DNA of 64,000 bases from Candidatus Binatia bacterium (GTDB taxonomy: Bacteria > Desulfobacterota > Binatia > HRBIN30), in the NCBI GenBank assembly GCA_023150935.1, contig JAKLJW010000025.1, positions 20,517 to 84,516 of the forward strand, read 5' to 3'. The notes under the pieces were generated by a model, which did not search any database, was not told the DNA's origin, and worked only from the letters and a program-made list of their open reading frames with translations. Position 1 is the first letter of the stretch, and every line of letters starts with the position of its first letter. Shown one piece after another: positions 1-7,928 of the stretch. The position numbers were made by a program, and so were the translations under genes.

Positions 1-778
1 AGCCAAGGCGCTGCCGCAATGCCTCGACCGAGGTTTCGAGCAGTGCCGCGGCGCGCTCCGGGGGGACAGTTTCGAGGCGCCGAAGGGTCTGCCGGATCAA
101 CGCCCTCTCCGCGGTGCCCAGTGCGGCCACGTGCGCGTGGTCCAGACGGAAGACGGTCGTGGACGCCGCTACCATCTCGATCTCCGGCGCCGGCGGCGGC
201 CGGTCCAGCCGTACGACCACGGTTCCCGCCGCCTGGTCCCCGAGCCGCTTGCCTTGCGAGGACAGCACGATCGCCACGAGGCCGACGACGTAGGTGCCGG
301 GGAGCAAGTCGACGGCGCGCAGGAGGTTGCGGACGAGCGTCGCTTCCGGGGTCAGAGGCAGGCCGCCGTCGCGCATCACGCGGAGGCCCACTGCGAGCTT
401 GCCGAGAGAGCGCCCGCCGGTAATCAGCTCCGAGGCAATAAAGTAACCGGCCTCGATCGTGAACTGCAGCAGCAAGGCCACGCCGAGAATGCCGAGCACC
501 AGGCCGGCCTCGGGGACTTGTCCGACCCCACCACCGCCGAGTTCCTCGACCAGTTCGCGAGCCGGCCCTAAGAGCCGTTCGGCCAGGGGTGTCAGCAACA
601 GCAACCCGATTACCGCGGCCAGCTCGATCGCCAGGATGGCAAGGCAATCTATACCGTAGGCGATCATGCGCAGCGTGGGTCCGGCCACCGGAACGTCGAG
701 CGCCACCTGCTCCGGGGCCACCACGATCTGGCGACCCGCTGCGAAAGCCGCACCGAGACTTGGCGAGTCGACCTTCAC
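1..778 (-). CDS. RDD family membrane protein (partial, 3' end outside window)
   Basis: Translated by hand from the reverse strand. About 259 residues are visible before the gene runs off the left edge. The N-terminal third has the RDD signature: Arg37 followed by an Asp at residue 44 inside a hydrophobic helix (about 36-62). A second hydrophobic stretch lies near residue 95. The typical downstream motif GGRSLGKLAVGLRV and a GDQAAGTVVV end follow. A soluble tail continues to the edge. The start is GTG at 778, chosen because GAGGAG lies 8 bases upstream; a nearby ATG at 785 is out of frame. RDD proteins are small integral membrane proteins, some implicated in ion or solute transport, and the exact substrate cannot be read here. 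It is divergent from a SpoIIM-family gene 32 bp away, a pairing often seen in bacterial genomes, so the two probably share a promoter region. Confidence 0.8.
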   Translation of the reverse strand, partial: MKVDSPSLGAAFAAGRQIVVAPEQVALDVPVAGPTLRMIAYGIDCLAILAIELAAVIGLLLLTPLAERLLGPARELVEELGGGGVGQVPEAGLVLGILGVALLLQFTIEAGYFIASELITGGRSLGKLAVGLRVMRDGGLPLTPEATLVRNLLRAVDLLPGTYVVGLVAIVLSSQGKRLGDQAAGTVVVRLDRPPPAPEIEMVAASTTVFRLDHAHVAALGTAERALIRQTLRRLETVPPERAAALLETSVEALRQRLG

Positions 779-810
779 GGCGCATACTCCTCGAGAGAGC
801 CGCCGCGACG

Positions 811-1851
811 ATGCCGGGGCAAGAGGACACAAACAATGGCGCCACCAGGCGTTTCGCGTTCCTGCTCGATCGGGCCGAAGCGACGCACGGCGCCGCACTC
901 GGGTTCGACGAGCTGCGCGAGCTGGCTCGGCTCTACCGACAGCACACGGCGCGGCTCGCCCGGGTGCGCGAGCGTGCCGACGACCCGGCGGCGATTCACT
1001 ACCTCAACGCCCTCTGTCTGCGCGGCTACGGCTTGCTGTACGCGTCGCGGCGGCCGCCGCGGCGTGCCAGCGCGACGCTGGCCGGGCGGCTCGCCGCTAC
1101 ATTGTCGACCGCCTGGCCGGCTTTCGCCCTCGCCTGGGCGCTGCTCCTGAGCGGCATGGTGGTCGGCGCCGCCCTCGCCGGTCGCAGTCCCGAGGGCCTC
1201 TACGCCCTCGTCCCCGCCGAGCTCGGCTACGCTCCCGAATATCTCGACCGGCTGACGACGTCGCCGGCGGCCCGCAACGAACTTCTCTCCGGCGGCGGCC
1301 TCGGTACCGGTCATCGGTTCTTCTTCGGGTCGTATCTGTTTGTGCACAACACCCGTGTCGGGCTGCTGGCTTTTGCCACCGGGGTGCTCGCCGGCATCCC
1401 AACGATCCTCCTGCAACTCTACAATGGCATCCTGCTCGGCGCCTTCGCCACCATCTTCTTGCAGGACGCGTCGCTCCGCTTCGCGGCGTGGATCCTGCCC
1501 CACGCCATCCCGGAGCTGACCGCGATCACGCTTTGCGCCACCGGCGGTCTGCTTCTCGGTCGCGCCATTGCTCTTCCCGGCCGGCAGCACCGAAGCGTGG
1601 CGCTGCAGAACGCCGCCAACGCCGCGCTGTTGCTGGTCGGCGCCGCCCTGCCGTTATTCGTGCTCGCCGCCATCGTCGAAAGCGGCGTCCGCGAATCGAC
1701 CCTCGGGGTCGCCGCTCGCCTCGTCGTCGCCGGGTTCCTCACTGCCGCCGTCACGGTTGGCGGCCTGTGGCTGCGCCGACTGGCCCACAGCCCGCACCGC
1801 CACCCGAGCTGGGTGCGGCACCTCGACAGTGCGGCATCCGGTTCGCGGTGA
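811..1851 (+). CDS. SpoIIM-family (stage II sporulation protein M-like) membrane protein
   Basis: 346 residues. A soluble helical N-terminus (about 1-110, including FDELRELARLYRQHTARLAR) leads into five or six hydrophobic segments. The segment around LLAFATGVLAGIPTILLQLYNG followed by WILPHAIPELTAI is the hallmark of the SpoIIM/DUF95 family. The start at ATG 811 leaves the intergenic gap clear; the open frame runs further upstream but would overlap the divergent RDD gene. The family is widespread in bacteria that do not sporulate and usually neighbours RDD, MoxR-type ATPase and DUF58 genes, so no sporulation role should be inferred. Membrane location is certain from the sequence; the biochemical function is unknown. 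Confidence 0.82.
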   Translation: MPGQEDTNNGATRRFAFLLDRAEATHGAALGFDELRELARLYRQHTARLARVRERADDPAAIHYLNALCLRGYGLLYASRRPPRRASATLAGRLAATLSTAWPAFALAWALLLSGMVVGAALAGRSPEGLYALVPAELGYAPEYLDRLTTSPAARNELLSGGGLGTGHRFFFGSYLFVHNTRVGLLAFATGVLAGIPTILLQLYNGILLGAFATIFLQDASLRFAAWILPHAIPELTAITLCATGGLLLGRAIALPGRQHRSVALQNAANAALLLVGAALPLFVLAAIVESGVRESTLGVAARLVVAGFLTAAVTVGGLWLRRLAHSPHRHPSWVRHLDSAASGSR

Positions 1852-1873
1852 GAAGGTGCGATCGCACCACGCA

Positions 1874-2280
1874 CCGCCAGCACCACCGGGTGCTCGGCAA
1901 TACGCCGCACGCTCGATTCGTAGTGGGGAGCGAGTATCTCTTCCATGCGCACCTTGCCGTGACTGAGCAACCGGTAGGCGGCATTCGCGCCCGCCCGTCC
2001 GCACGCCAGAGGGATGTTGGCCTGGGGACGTGCATAGAAGGATCGTCCCGCCTCGATCGAGCGGCGGCTCAGACGCCGGTCGCCCAGCTGCGCCACCAAG
2101 CTCCTGCTCGGCCCAATCCTTCGGCGCACTCGCCAGGCGCGAGCGACTCAATCCGGGCGATCGCCTGACGTAATCGTCGATCCGATCGATGATCTCGGCC
2201 GCCAACTCGCGCCCCGCACCACAGCCACCTCGCCCACGCAGCCGACTCTGCCACATTGCCGCTCCCGTGTTCAGCGCCAT
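1874..2280 (-). pseudogene. IS4/Tn5-type transposase remnant, N-terminal domain only, frameshifted
   Basis: Read on the reverse strand from ATG 2280. The first frame gives a short leader and then DWAEQELGGA. The homology continues in another frame as QLGDRRLSRRSIEAGRSF, then a stretch corresponding to the 'P-x-A-x-I-P-x-A-C-G ... AAYR' motif, then HPVVLAVRG. This order (W-x-x-E, LGDxRL, IPxACG, AAYR, VL) is that of the Tn5/IS4 transposase N-terminal DNA-binding domain. The frame changes near 2095-2110. Similarity stops near 1874, about where the DDE catalytic core would begin, and nothing of the core is found up to the SpoIIM stop at 1851. It is therefore a dead fragment of about 130 codons from a family usually around 450-480 residues. 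No terminal inverted repeats or target duplications could be recognised. Confidence 0.7.
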
Positions 2281-2645
2281 GAGATGTGGGACATGAGAAG
2301 CCCGGCGGGAGAGGGACCTGACTCCGCGGCGGGGTGCGGTGGCCGGGCTGTGGCGGCGGCGTGGCCGGCGGACACGCGCGCGCGTTCCACCACCGCGGCG
2401 TGCGGTTTCCGCGTGGGGCAGTGCCGCTCGATGACCTGAAGAGCGCGGAAATCGCCCTGGGATGCGGCGCGCCGCGTCTCTGCCGGCCCTTGGATTACCC
2501 CCGGCGCGGGAATCGTAATTCGGCGCGGACGGTTGCCCGTTCCCGTCCGCGTCCGGCAAGACTACTCTCGGGTAATGATCGGCGCCGCACCGGTAGAGCC
2601 GTTACCCACTGGACTTGCGGCCGCCATCGCAGGAGAAATGCGCGG
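2281..2645. other. intergenic region, no gene recognised
   Basis: 365 bases between the transposase remnant and the CehA-like gene. The plus-strand reading frame is open through this stretch, but its translation is Arg/Gly-rich with no domain or family-like pattern, so I treat it as non-coding. AGGAGA at 2631-2636 is the ribosome binding site of the next gene. No convincing -35/-10 pair was found, although a promoter for the downstream cluster must lie here or further upstream. Confidence 0.5.
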
Positions 2646-5339
2646 ATGACGCGCGTCTCGGGAACCCTCTTCGTGCCGTTCTTCCTCGGCTGTCTCGCTG
2701 CCGCCACGACAGCGACCGGGGCACCGCTGGCCGCGCGCATCGATGCCGGTAACGCCGCCGCCACCCGGCTCGGCGGCACCGACGCCACCGGCGGCCTCGA
2801 CGACTGGGCCCTCGGCGACGGTACGATATGCGCCGTCGTCTCCGACCCGAGTCACGAAAACGACCTGTCGCCGACGGGCGGAACGCTGGTCGATCTCGGT
2901 CGCTGTGGCCGCAACGACGATCAGTTCGTCCTCTTCGACCAACTGGCGAACCTGTCGCTCTCCAGAGCCATTCCCGTCCAGACGATCGTCGCGGAGAATC
3001 ACACCGACAGAGCCCGCCTGATCGCCCGCGGCGCCCGCGCGGGAATCTCCATCGAAACAACGTACACGTTGCGATCCGAGTTGCCCGGCCGTCTATTTGT
3101 CGGCTCTCGCGTTACGCGCACACCGGGCGGCGAGGCGTTCTTCGCTCTCGGCATGGCCTTCGGCAACGTGCAAACCCTGCGGCCGTTCGTCACCTCGATA
3201 CGGTCGCCCGGCCGCTCCCGCGGCTTCGTGGGCCCGGCCTTCATGGGCCGCGGCGCCGGCGCCGCCGCGGCGGCCGCCGTTCCGGCCGACGCCGTGGCGC
3301 TGGTCGGCGAGAATCTCCTCGAACCGGCCGTCAGCTACGGCGTCCTGGTGCGCACGGCTCGTCTCGAGCGGGCTTCCGGCGGCGACCCGGTACCGCTGCC
3401 AACCTTCATCATCGCCGACGACATCGCCACCATCGTCGCCGTCTTCGTCAGGCCGTTCTGGCTGGGCGGCGTATCGTCTCTCGGCTGGCTGGAGCTGGCG
3501 CAGACGCGGCTGATGGACCTCGCCCCGGGAGACGCATTGAACATCGAAGCGGAGATCGTCGTCGGCGAGCGCGCCGATGTGGCTTCCGCCCTCGACCAGT
3601 TCGCCGAGGACTTGCCGGTCCTGCGCGCCCGGGTGGACGACCCCGCCGCACTGGTCCACGTCGTGCGGCCGCCCACCGGCGAACCGGTAAGCGTCATCCG
3701 GCCCCGGCCGGACGGCACCCTGGCAGCGCGCGTGCCGGCCGGCGAGTACACGCTGCGGGTGGTGGCGGCCGATGGGCGCGAGACATCGCATGCCGTCCGG
3801 GTCACCGCCGCCGGGGCCGATGCGGGTCTGCTGGCCACCGGCGCGGTGGCGCGCGTGCGCCTGCCGCGGCAGGGGCCCATGCGACTCGTCTTCGTGGGCG
3901 TCGACGGCACTCCCGACCCGCGCTTCGGCGACGACCGGCTGGGTTTCGCGGTGCTCGGAAAGGACAAACTCAAACGGACCGCCGGAGTGCGAGATCTGCC
4001 GCTCTCCGGAACGCCCGCCGATCCGCCCACCGCGGTCGTCCCGCCGGGGCGTTACCGCGTCTACGCCACGCGCGGACCGGAATACGACGTCACGCAGACC
4101 GAGGTGACCGCCGTCACCGGCGAGACGGTGGATCTACACATCGAACCGCCCCCGCGCGTTCTCGCTACGGCGCGCCAGGTCGCGGCCGACTTTCACGTCC
4201 ACGCGTCGCGCAGTCTCGACTCGGCGTTGCCGAACGCCTTGCGGGTCGCTTCATACGTGGCCGACGGCGGCGAGGTTCTGGTGTCGAGCGATCACGACGC
4301 GATCACCGACTACGGCCCGACGATCGCCGGCATGGGGCTCGATGGACAGGTGGCGAGCATCGTCGGCATCGAGGTTACCAGCGAAGTCCGCACGCCCAAG
4401 GCACCGTACACCATCGGCCATGCCAACGCCTTTCCGATGGTGGCCGATCCGCTCGCCTATCGAGACGGCGCACCGGCCAACGAGGGACGGCGCTGGCGCG
4501 ACGTATTGGCGGACCTGCGTGCCCGGCCGGGCGAGCGCGTGGTCCAACTCAACCACGCCGACTATCCCGGCGTCGGCGCGCATCCCCGCGGCTTCTTCAC
4601 CCACCTCGGCAGCGCCGGCACACCGTTCGATCCGACCGTGCCCCTGACGGCGGAGGCGAATCGCGTGCTGATCGAGCCCGATCCGGCGACCGGGATTCGC
4701 GACATCGACTTCGACGCCATCGAAGTGCTGAACGGCGAGGTTCTCGGCGGCTACCCGGCGCTGCGCGAGGACTGGTTTGCGCTGTTGCGGCAGGGGCATA
4801 TTCTGACCGCCACGGCGAACAGCGACTCGCACGGTCTGGGCAGCATTGTGGCCACCCCGCGCAACTACGTCGCGGTCGCCGACGATCGGATCGCCCCGTT
4901 CGACGCCCCCGGATTCGTGAGCGCAGTCCGCACCGGACGCACGTATGGCACCACCGGCCCGCTGGTAGATGTTCGGCTCGGCGATGCCGGACCGGGAGAT
5001 CGGCACACCGGGCACGACGGCACACTGCAGGTGCGCGTGCTGGCGGCGCCGTGGGTTCCCGTGCGCGAGTTGAGAGTCTTCGTCGACGGCCACGTCGTCG
5101 AACGCCGGTCGATCGCGGCGCCCGCCGCCCTGAGCATCCCGCTCCGGTTTGCCGCCGACGCTTTCGTCACCATCGAAGTCGAAGGCAACCCGGGCCCGAC
5201 CTACGAGGCCGTACTCCCGGGGTTCACCCCGTTCGCGTTCACCAATCCGATCTTCGTCGACGCCGACGGCGACGGCACGTGGACACCGCCGGGCATGCAC
5301 GACGATGGAACAGGCCCACAGTCTAACTCCCCGCGCTGA
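2646..5339 (+). CDS. secreted CehA/McbA-type metallohydrolase with PHP domain
   Basis: 897 residues from ATG 2646, preceded by AGGAGA. A signal peptide (hydrophobic core VPFFLGCLAAATTATGA) indicates export. Residues about 25-510 are beta-rich, possibly carbohydrate-binding or Ig-like. From about residue 515 a PHP-type metal site begins: DFHVHAS, then SSDHDAI about 30 residues later, an EVTSE strand, an Asn-His pair (QLNHADYPG), and near residue 725 a TANSDSHG motif. These His/Asp positions match the metal ligands of the PHP superfamily, and this arrangement with a long N-terminal extension is typical of proteins annotated CehA/McbA (named for carbaryl ester hydrolases). The natural substrate cannot be deduced; a phosphoester or carbamate-type ester is possible. 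It is the first of four co-directional genes with short spacers (15, 75 and 21 nt). Confidence 0.8.
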   Translation: MTRVSGTLFVPFFLGCLAAATTATGAPLAARIDAGNAAATRLGGTDATGGLDDWALGDGTICAVVSDPSHENDLSPTGGTLVDLGRCGRNDDQFVLFDQLANLSLSRAIPVQTIVAENHTDRARLIARGARAGISIETTYTLRSELPGRLFVGSRVTRTPGGEAFFALGMAFGNVQTLRPFVTSIRSPGRSRGFVGPAFMGRGAGAAAAAAVPADAVALVGENLLEPAVSYGVLVRTARLERASGGDPVPLPTFIIADDIATIVAVFVRPFWLGGVSSLGWLELAQTRLMDLAPGDALNIEAEIVVGERADVASALDQFAEDLPVLRARVDDPAALVHVVRPPTGEPVSVIRPRPDGTLAARVPAGEYTLRVVAADGRETSHAVRVTAAGADAGLLATGAVARVRLPRQGPMRLVFVGVDGTPDPRFGDDRLGFAVLGKDKLKRTAGVRDLPLSGTPADPPTAVVPPGRYRVYATRGPEYDVTQTEVTAVTGETVDLHIEPPPRVLATARQVAADFHVHASRSLDSALPNALRVASYVADGGEVLVSSDHDAITDYGPTIAGMGLDGQVASIVGIEVTSEVRTPKAPYTIGHANAFPMVADPLAYRDGAPANEGRRWRDVLADLRARPGERVVQLNHADYPGVGAHPRGFFTHLGSAGTPFDPTVPLTAEANRVLIEPDPATGIRDIDFDAIEVLNGEVLGGYPALREDWFALLRQGHILTATANSDSHGLGSIVATPRNYVAVADDRIAPFDAPGFVSAVRTGRTYGTTGPLVDVRLGDAGPGDRHTGHDGTLQVRVLAAPWVPVRELRVFVDGHVVERRSIAAPAALSIPLRFAADAFVTIEVEGNPGPTYEAVLPGFTPFAFTNPIFVDADGDGTWTPPGMHDDGTGPQSNSPR

Positions 5340-5354
5340 AAGGACCGCTACCAG

Positions 5355-6485
5355 ATGGCACACCAACCGAACTTCGAAAACCTCCGCCGTACGATTCTCC
5401 GTCAGGGTCCGCCCGGTCCCGTACCGTTCTTCGAGATCTTCGCCGACCCCGGCATGGTGGAGGCCGTCCTGGAACAACCGTTCCCGGTCAATCTGCACCG
5501 CTATCTGGAGAAGCCGCTCGTCAATCTCGGCGCGGACGAAATCGAAGGGCTCATGCGCTCGCTCGATATGTACGTGCGTTTCTGCCGCGAAATGGGGTAC
5601 GACTACGTCTTCACGTTGACCGGCTTCAATCTGCCACGCCAGCTACGCGAGGCCGACGACACCGCCGGCGCGCAGAACTGGCCCGGGGGCCAGCGCTACT
5701 GGCAGGACGAGGTCACCGGGCCGATCCAGACGTGGGCCGACTTCGAGTCGTACCCGTGGCCGCAGGCCGACGACATCCGCCACGCCGGCCTCGCCTACGT
5801 CGGTTCGGTCGTTCCCGACGGCATGAAGGTAGCCTCGCTCATGTACGGCGGCATCTTCCAGCATTGCGTCGGCCTGATGGGCTTCGAGTCTTTCGCCGTG
5901 GCGTTGCACGAGCAGCCGGATCTCGTCACCGCGATCTGCCAGCGGGTCGGCGATCTCGCGACCGCCGCCGCGGAGAAGGCGGTCGGCATCGACAACGTCG
6001 AGCTGGTCGTGCTCTCCGACGATCTCGGCTTTTTCAGCGGGACGCTGGTGGCGCCGGCGGTGATCCGCCGTCATATCGTGCCGCACTACAAGAAACTCGC
6101 CGATAAGGTACACGCCGCCGGCAAACTGCTCGTCCTGCACTCCTGCGGCAACATGTACGCGCTGATTGACGATCTACTCGACGAGGTGCGCATCGACGGC
6201 AAGCATTCGTTCGAGGACAAGATCCTCCCGGTCGAGGAAGCGTATCGGCGCTGGGGCGACCGCATGGCGATCATGGGTGGGGTCGACATGGACATCCTCG
6301 GCCGCGGCAGCCAAGCCGACGTGCGCCGGCGCACCCGCGAGATTCTCGAGGTCTGCGCCGCCCACGGGACCGGCTACGGCCTCGGCTCCGGCAACACGGC
6401 CGCGAACTACGTGCCGCGCGGCAACTACCTCGCCATGCTCGACGAAGGGCGGCGGTGGAATCGGGAGTGTTTTGGGGCAGAGTGA
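5355..6485 (+). CDS. uroporphyrinogen decarboxylase-fold (URO-D) family protein, not HemE
   Basis: 376 residues. The C-terminal half has the URO-D superfamily pattern: a VLHSCGNMYALIDDLLD segment near residue 260 and a GLGSGNTAANYVPRGNYLAM segment near residue 350, matching the conserved histidine/glycine barrel strands of URO-D and of corrinoid-dependent methyltransferases such as MtaA/MtbA. The N-terminal substrate loop of true HemE (the 'MRQAGRYLPEY' region) is absent, so haem synthesis is unlikely. A role as a methyl- or demethylase-type enzyme on a small substrate is plausible but inferred. It begins 15 bp after the CehA-like gene with AAAGGA 12 bases upstream, so the two are probably co-transcribed. 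No corrinoid protein gene is visible nearby. Confidence 0.75.
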   Translation: MAHQPNFENLRRTILRQGPPGPVPFFEIFADPGMVEAVLEQPFPVNLHRYLEKPLVNLGADEIEGLMRSLDMYVRFCREMGYDYVFTLTGFNLPRQLREADDTAGAQNWPGGQRYWQDEVTGPIQTWADFESYPWPQADDIRHAGLAYVGSVVPDGMKVASLMYGGIFQHCVGLMGFESFAVALHEQPDLVTAICQRVGDLATAAAEKAVGIDNVELVVLSDDLGFFSGTLVAPAVIRRHIVPHYKKLADKVHAAGKLLVLHSCGNMYALIDDLLDEVRIDGKHSFEDKILPVEEAYRRWGDRMAIMGGVDMDILGRGSQADVRRRTREILEVCAAHGTGYGLGSGNTAANYVPRGNYLAMLDEGRRWNRECFGAE

Positions 6486-6560
6486 ATTGGGGACGTGGGG
6501 GCCTGGGGGTGGTTTGTTACGAGAGCGGTCGGGGACGCTTGCGTTAAGGAGGAGAAGCTC

Positions 6561-7907
6561 ATGAGTCGGATCACAGCCACCTCGGCACCGCCTGCCGGCG
6601 AGCCACGCCTTTCGCTCGACGAGTACTGGATGCCGTTCACCCCGAACCGCGACTTCAAGAGCGACCCGCGGATGGTCGCACGGGCCGACGGCATGTGGCT
6701 GTGGAACGACCGCGGCGATCGTATCCTCGACGCGTCTGCGGGCCTGTTCTGCGTCAATGCCGGGCATTGCCGCCGGGAGATCGCCGAGGCGGTGGGCCGC
6801 CAGCTTGCCGAGCTCGATTACATCGCCCCGTTCCTGCGCGGTCATCGCAAGCAGTTCGAGCTGGCAGCCCGCCTTGCCGAGCTGACTCCAGCCGACCTGA
6901 ACCACATCTTCTTCGTCAACTCCGGCTCGGAATCCGTGGACTCGGCGATGAAGGTGGCGCTCGCCTACCACCATGCGCGCGGCGAAAACGGCCGCACGAT
7001 GTTCGTGTCGCGCGAACGCGCGTACCACGGGGTCAACTTCGGCGGCGTGTCGCTCTCGGGCATGGTCAACAATCGGCGCAAGTTCGGTCCGTCGCTGCCC
7101 GGCGTTACCCACATGCGGCACACGCATCTCGAGGCCAACCGTTTCGTTCCCGGACAGGGGGCGCACGGCGCCGAGCTGGCGGACGATTTGCTCCGCTGCG
7201 TGCAGCTTTACGGGGCCGAGAACATCGCGGCGTGCTTCGTCGAACCGATCGCCGGTTCGACGGGCGTACTGGTCCCTCCGGTGGGATACCTGGAACGTCT
7301 GCGCGCCATTTGCGACACCCATGGCATCGTCCTCGTCTTCGACGAGGTCATCTGCGGCTTCGGGCGCACGGGCGCGGCCTTTGCCGCGCAGAGTTTCGGC
7401 GTCACTCCCGACGTCATGACGATGGCCAAGGCGATCACCAACGGCGCCCAGCCGATGGGCGCGGTTGCCGTGAGTCGGCGCATTCACGACACCATCATGG
7501 ATGCCGCCGCGGAGGGCGCCATCGAGTTCTTTCACGGCTACACTTACTCGGGCCACCCGGCGCCCTGCGCGGCCGGCCTGGCCACGCTCGACATCTATCG
7601 GCGCGAGGGCCTTTTCGAGCGCGCCCGCGAGCTGTCGCCTTACTTTCTCTCGGCGATGTTCTCGCTGCGCGATCTGCCCGTCGTCGCGGACATCCGCGGC
7701 TACGGCCTCATGGCGGGCATCGAGGTACACGCCGCCGGCGCCCCGGGCGCCCGCGGCCATGTATGGCAGAAGCAGCTTTTCGATCGCGGCGTCCACGTCA
7801 AGACCACGGGCGACGCCGCCATCATCGCCCCCCCGTTGATCGCCGAGCGCGAACACATCGACCGCATCGCCGACGGGTTGCGCGAGACTCTGGCGGCACT
7901 CGAGTAA
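6561..7907 (+). CDS. class III PLP-dependent aminotransferase (omega-amino acid:pyruvate type)
   Basis: 448 residues from ATG 6561, which has a near-perfect AAGGAGGAG upstream; the open frame extends 66 bases further but the strong ribosome site fixes the start. The fold-type I class III signature is complete: SAGLFCVNAGHCR near the N-terminus, the SGSESVDSAMK cofactor loop, VFDEVICGFGRTG, and the Schiff-base lysine in MTMAKAITNGAQPMG (about Lys290). The N-terminal segment LDEYWMPFTPNRDFK closely follows the beta-alanine:pyruvate (omega-amino acid) transaminase subgroup, so it probably moves an amino group from a terminal amine or beta-amino acid to pyruvate in the cytoplasm. It follows the URO-D-fold gene by 75 bp and precedes the sulfatase by 21 bp, which fits a catabolic operon. 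Confidence 0.85.
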   Translation: MSRITATSAPPAGEPRLSLDEYWMPFTPNRDFKSDPRMVARADGMWLWNDRGDRILDASAGLFCVNAGHCRREIAEAVGRQLAELDYIAPFLRGHRKQFELAARLAELTPADLNHIFFVNSGSESVDSAMKVALAYHHARGENGRTMFVSRERAYHGVNFGGVSLSGMVNNRRKFGPSLPGVTHMRHTHLEANRFVPGQGAHGAELADDLLRCVQLYGAENIAACFVEPIAGSTGVLVPPVGYLERLRAICDTHGIVLVFDEVICGFGRTGAAFAAQSFGVTPDVMTMAKAITNGAQPMGAVAVSRRIHDTIMDAAAEGAIEFFHGYTYSGHPAPCAAGLATLDIYRREGLFERARELSPYFLSAMFSLRDLPVVADIRGYGLMAGIEVHAAGAPGARGHVWQKQLFDRGVHVKTTGDAAIIAPPLIAEREHIDRIADGLRETLAALE

Positions 7908-7928
7908 GCGGCAAGCCCCGCGCCTCGC

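Noticed and set aside
811..1851. sporulation function for the SpoIIM-family gene
   Set aside because: The family is common in non-sporulating bacteria and no other sporulation gene is seen.
5355..6485. annotation as HemE, uroporphyrinogen decarboxylase
   Set aside because: The diagnostic N-terminal HemE loop is missing; only the general URO-D barrel pattern is present.
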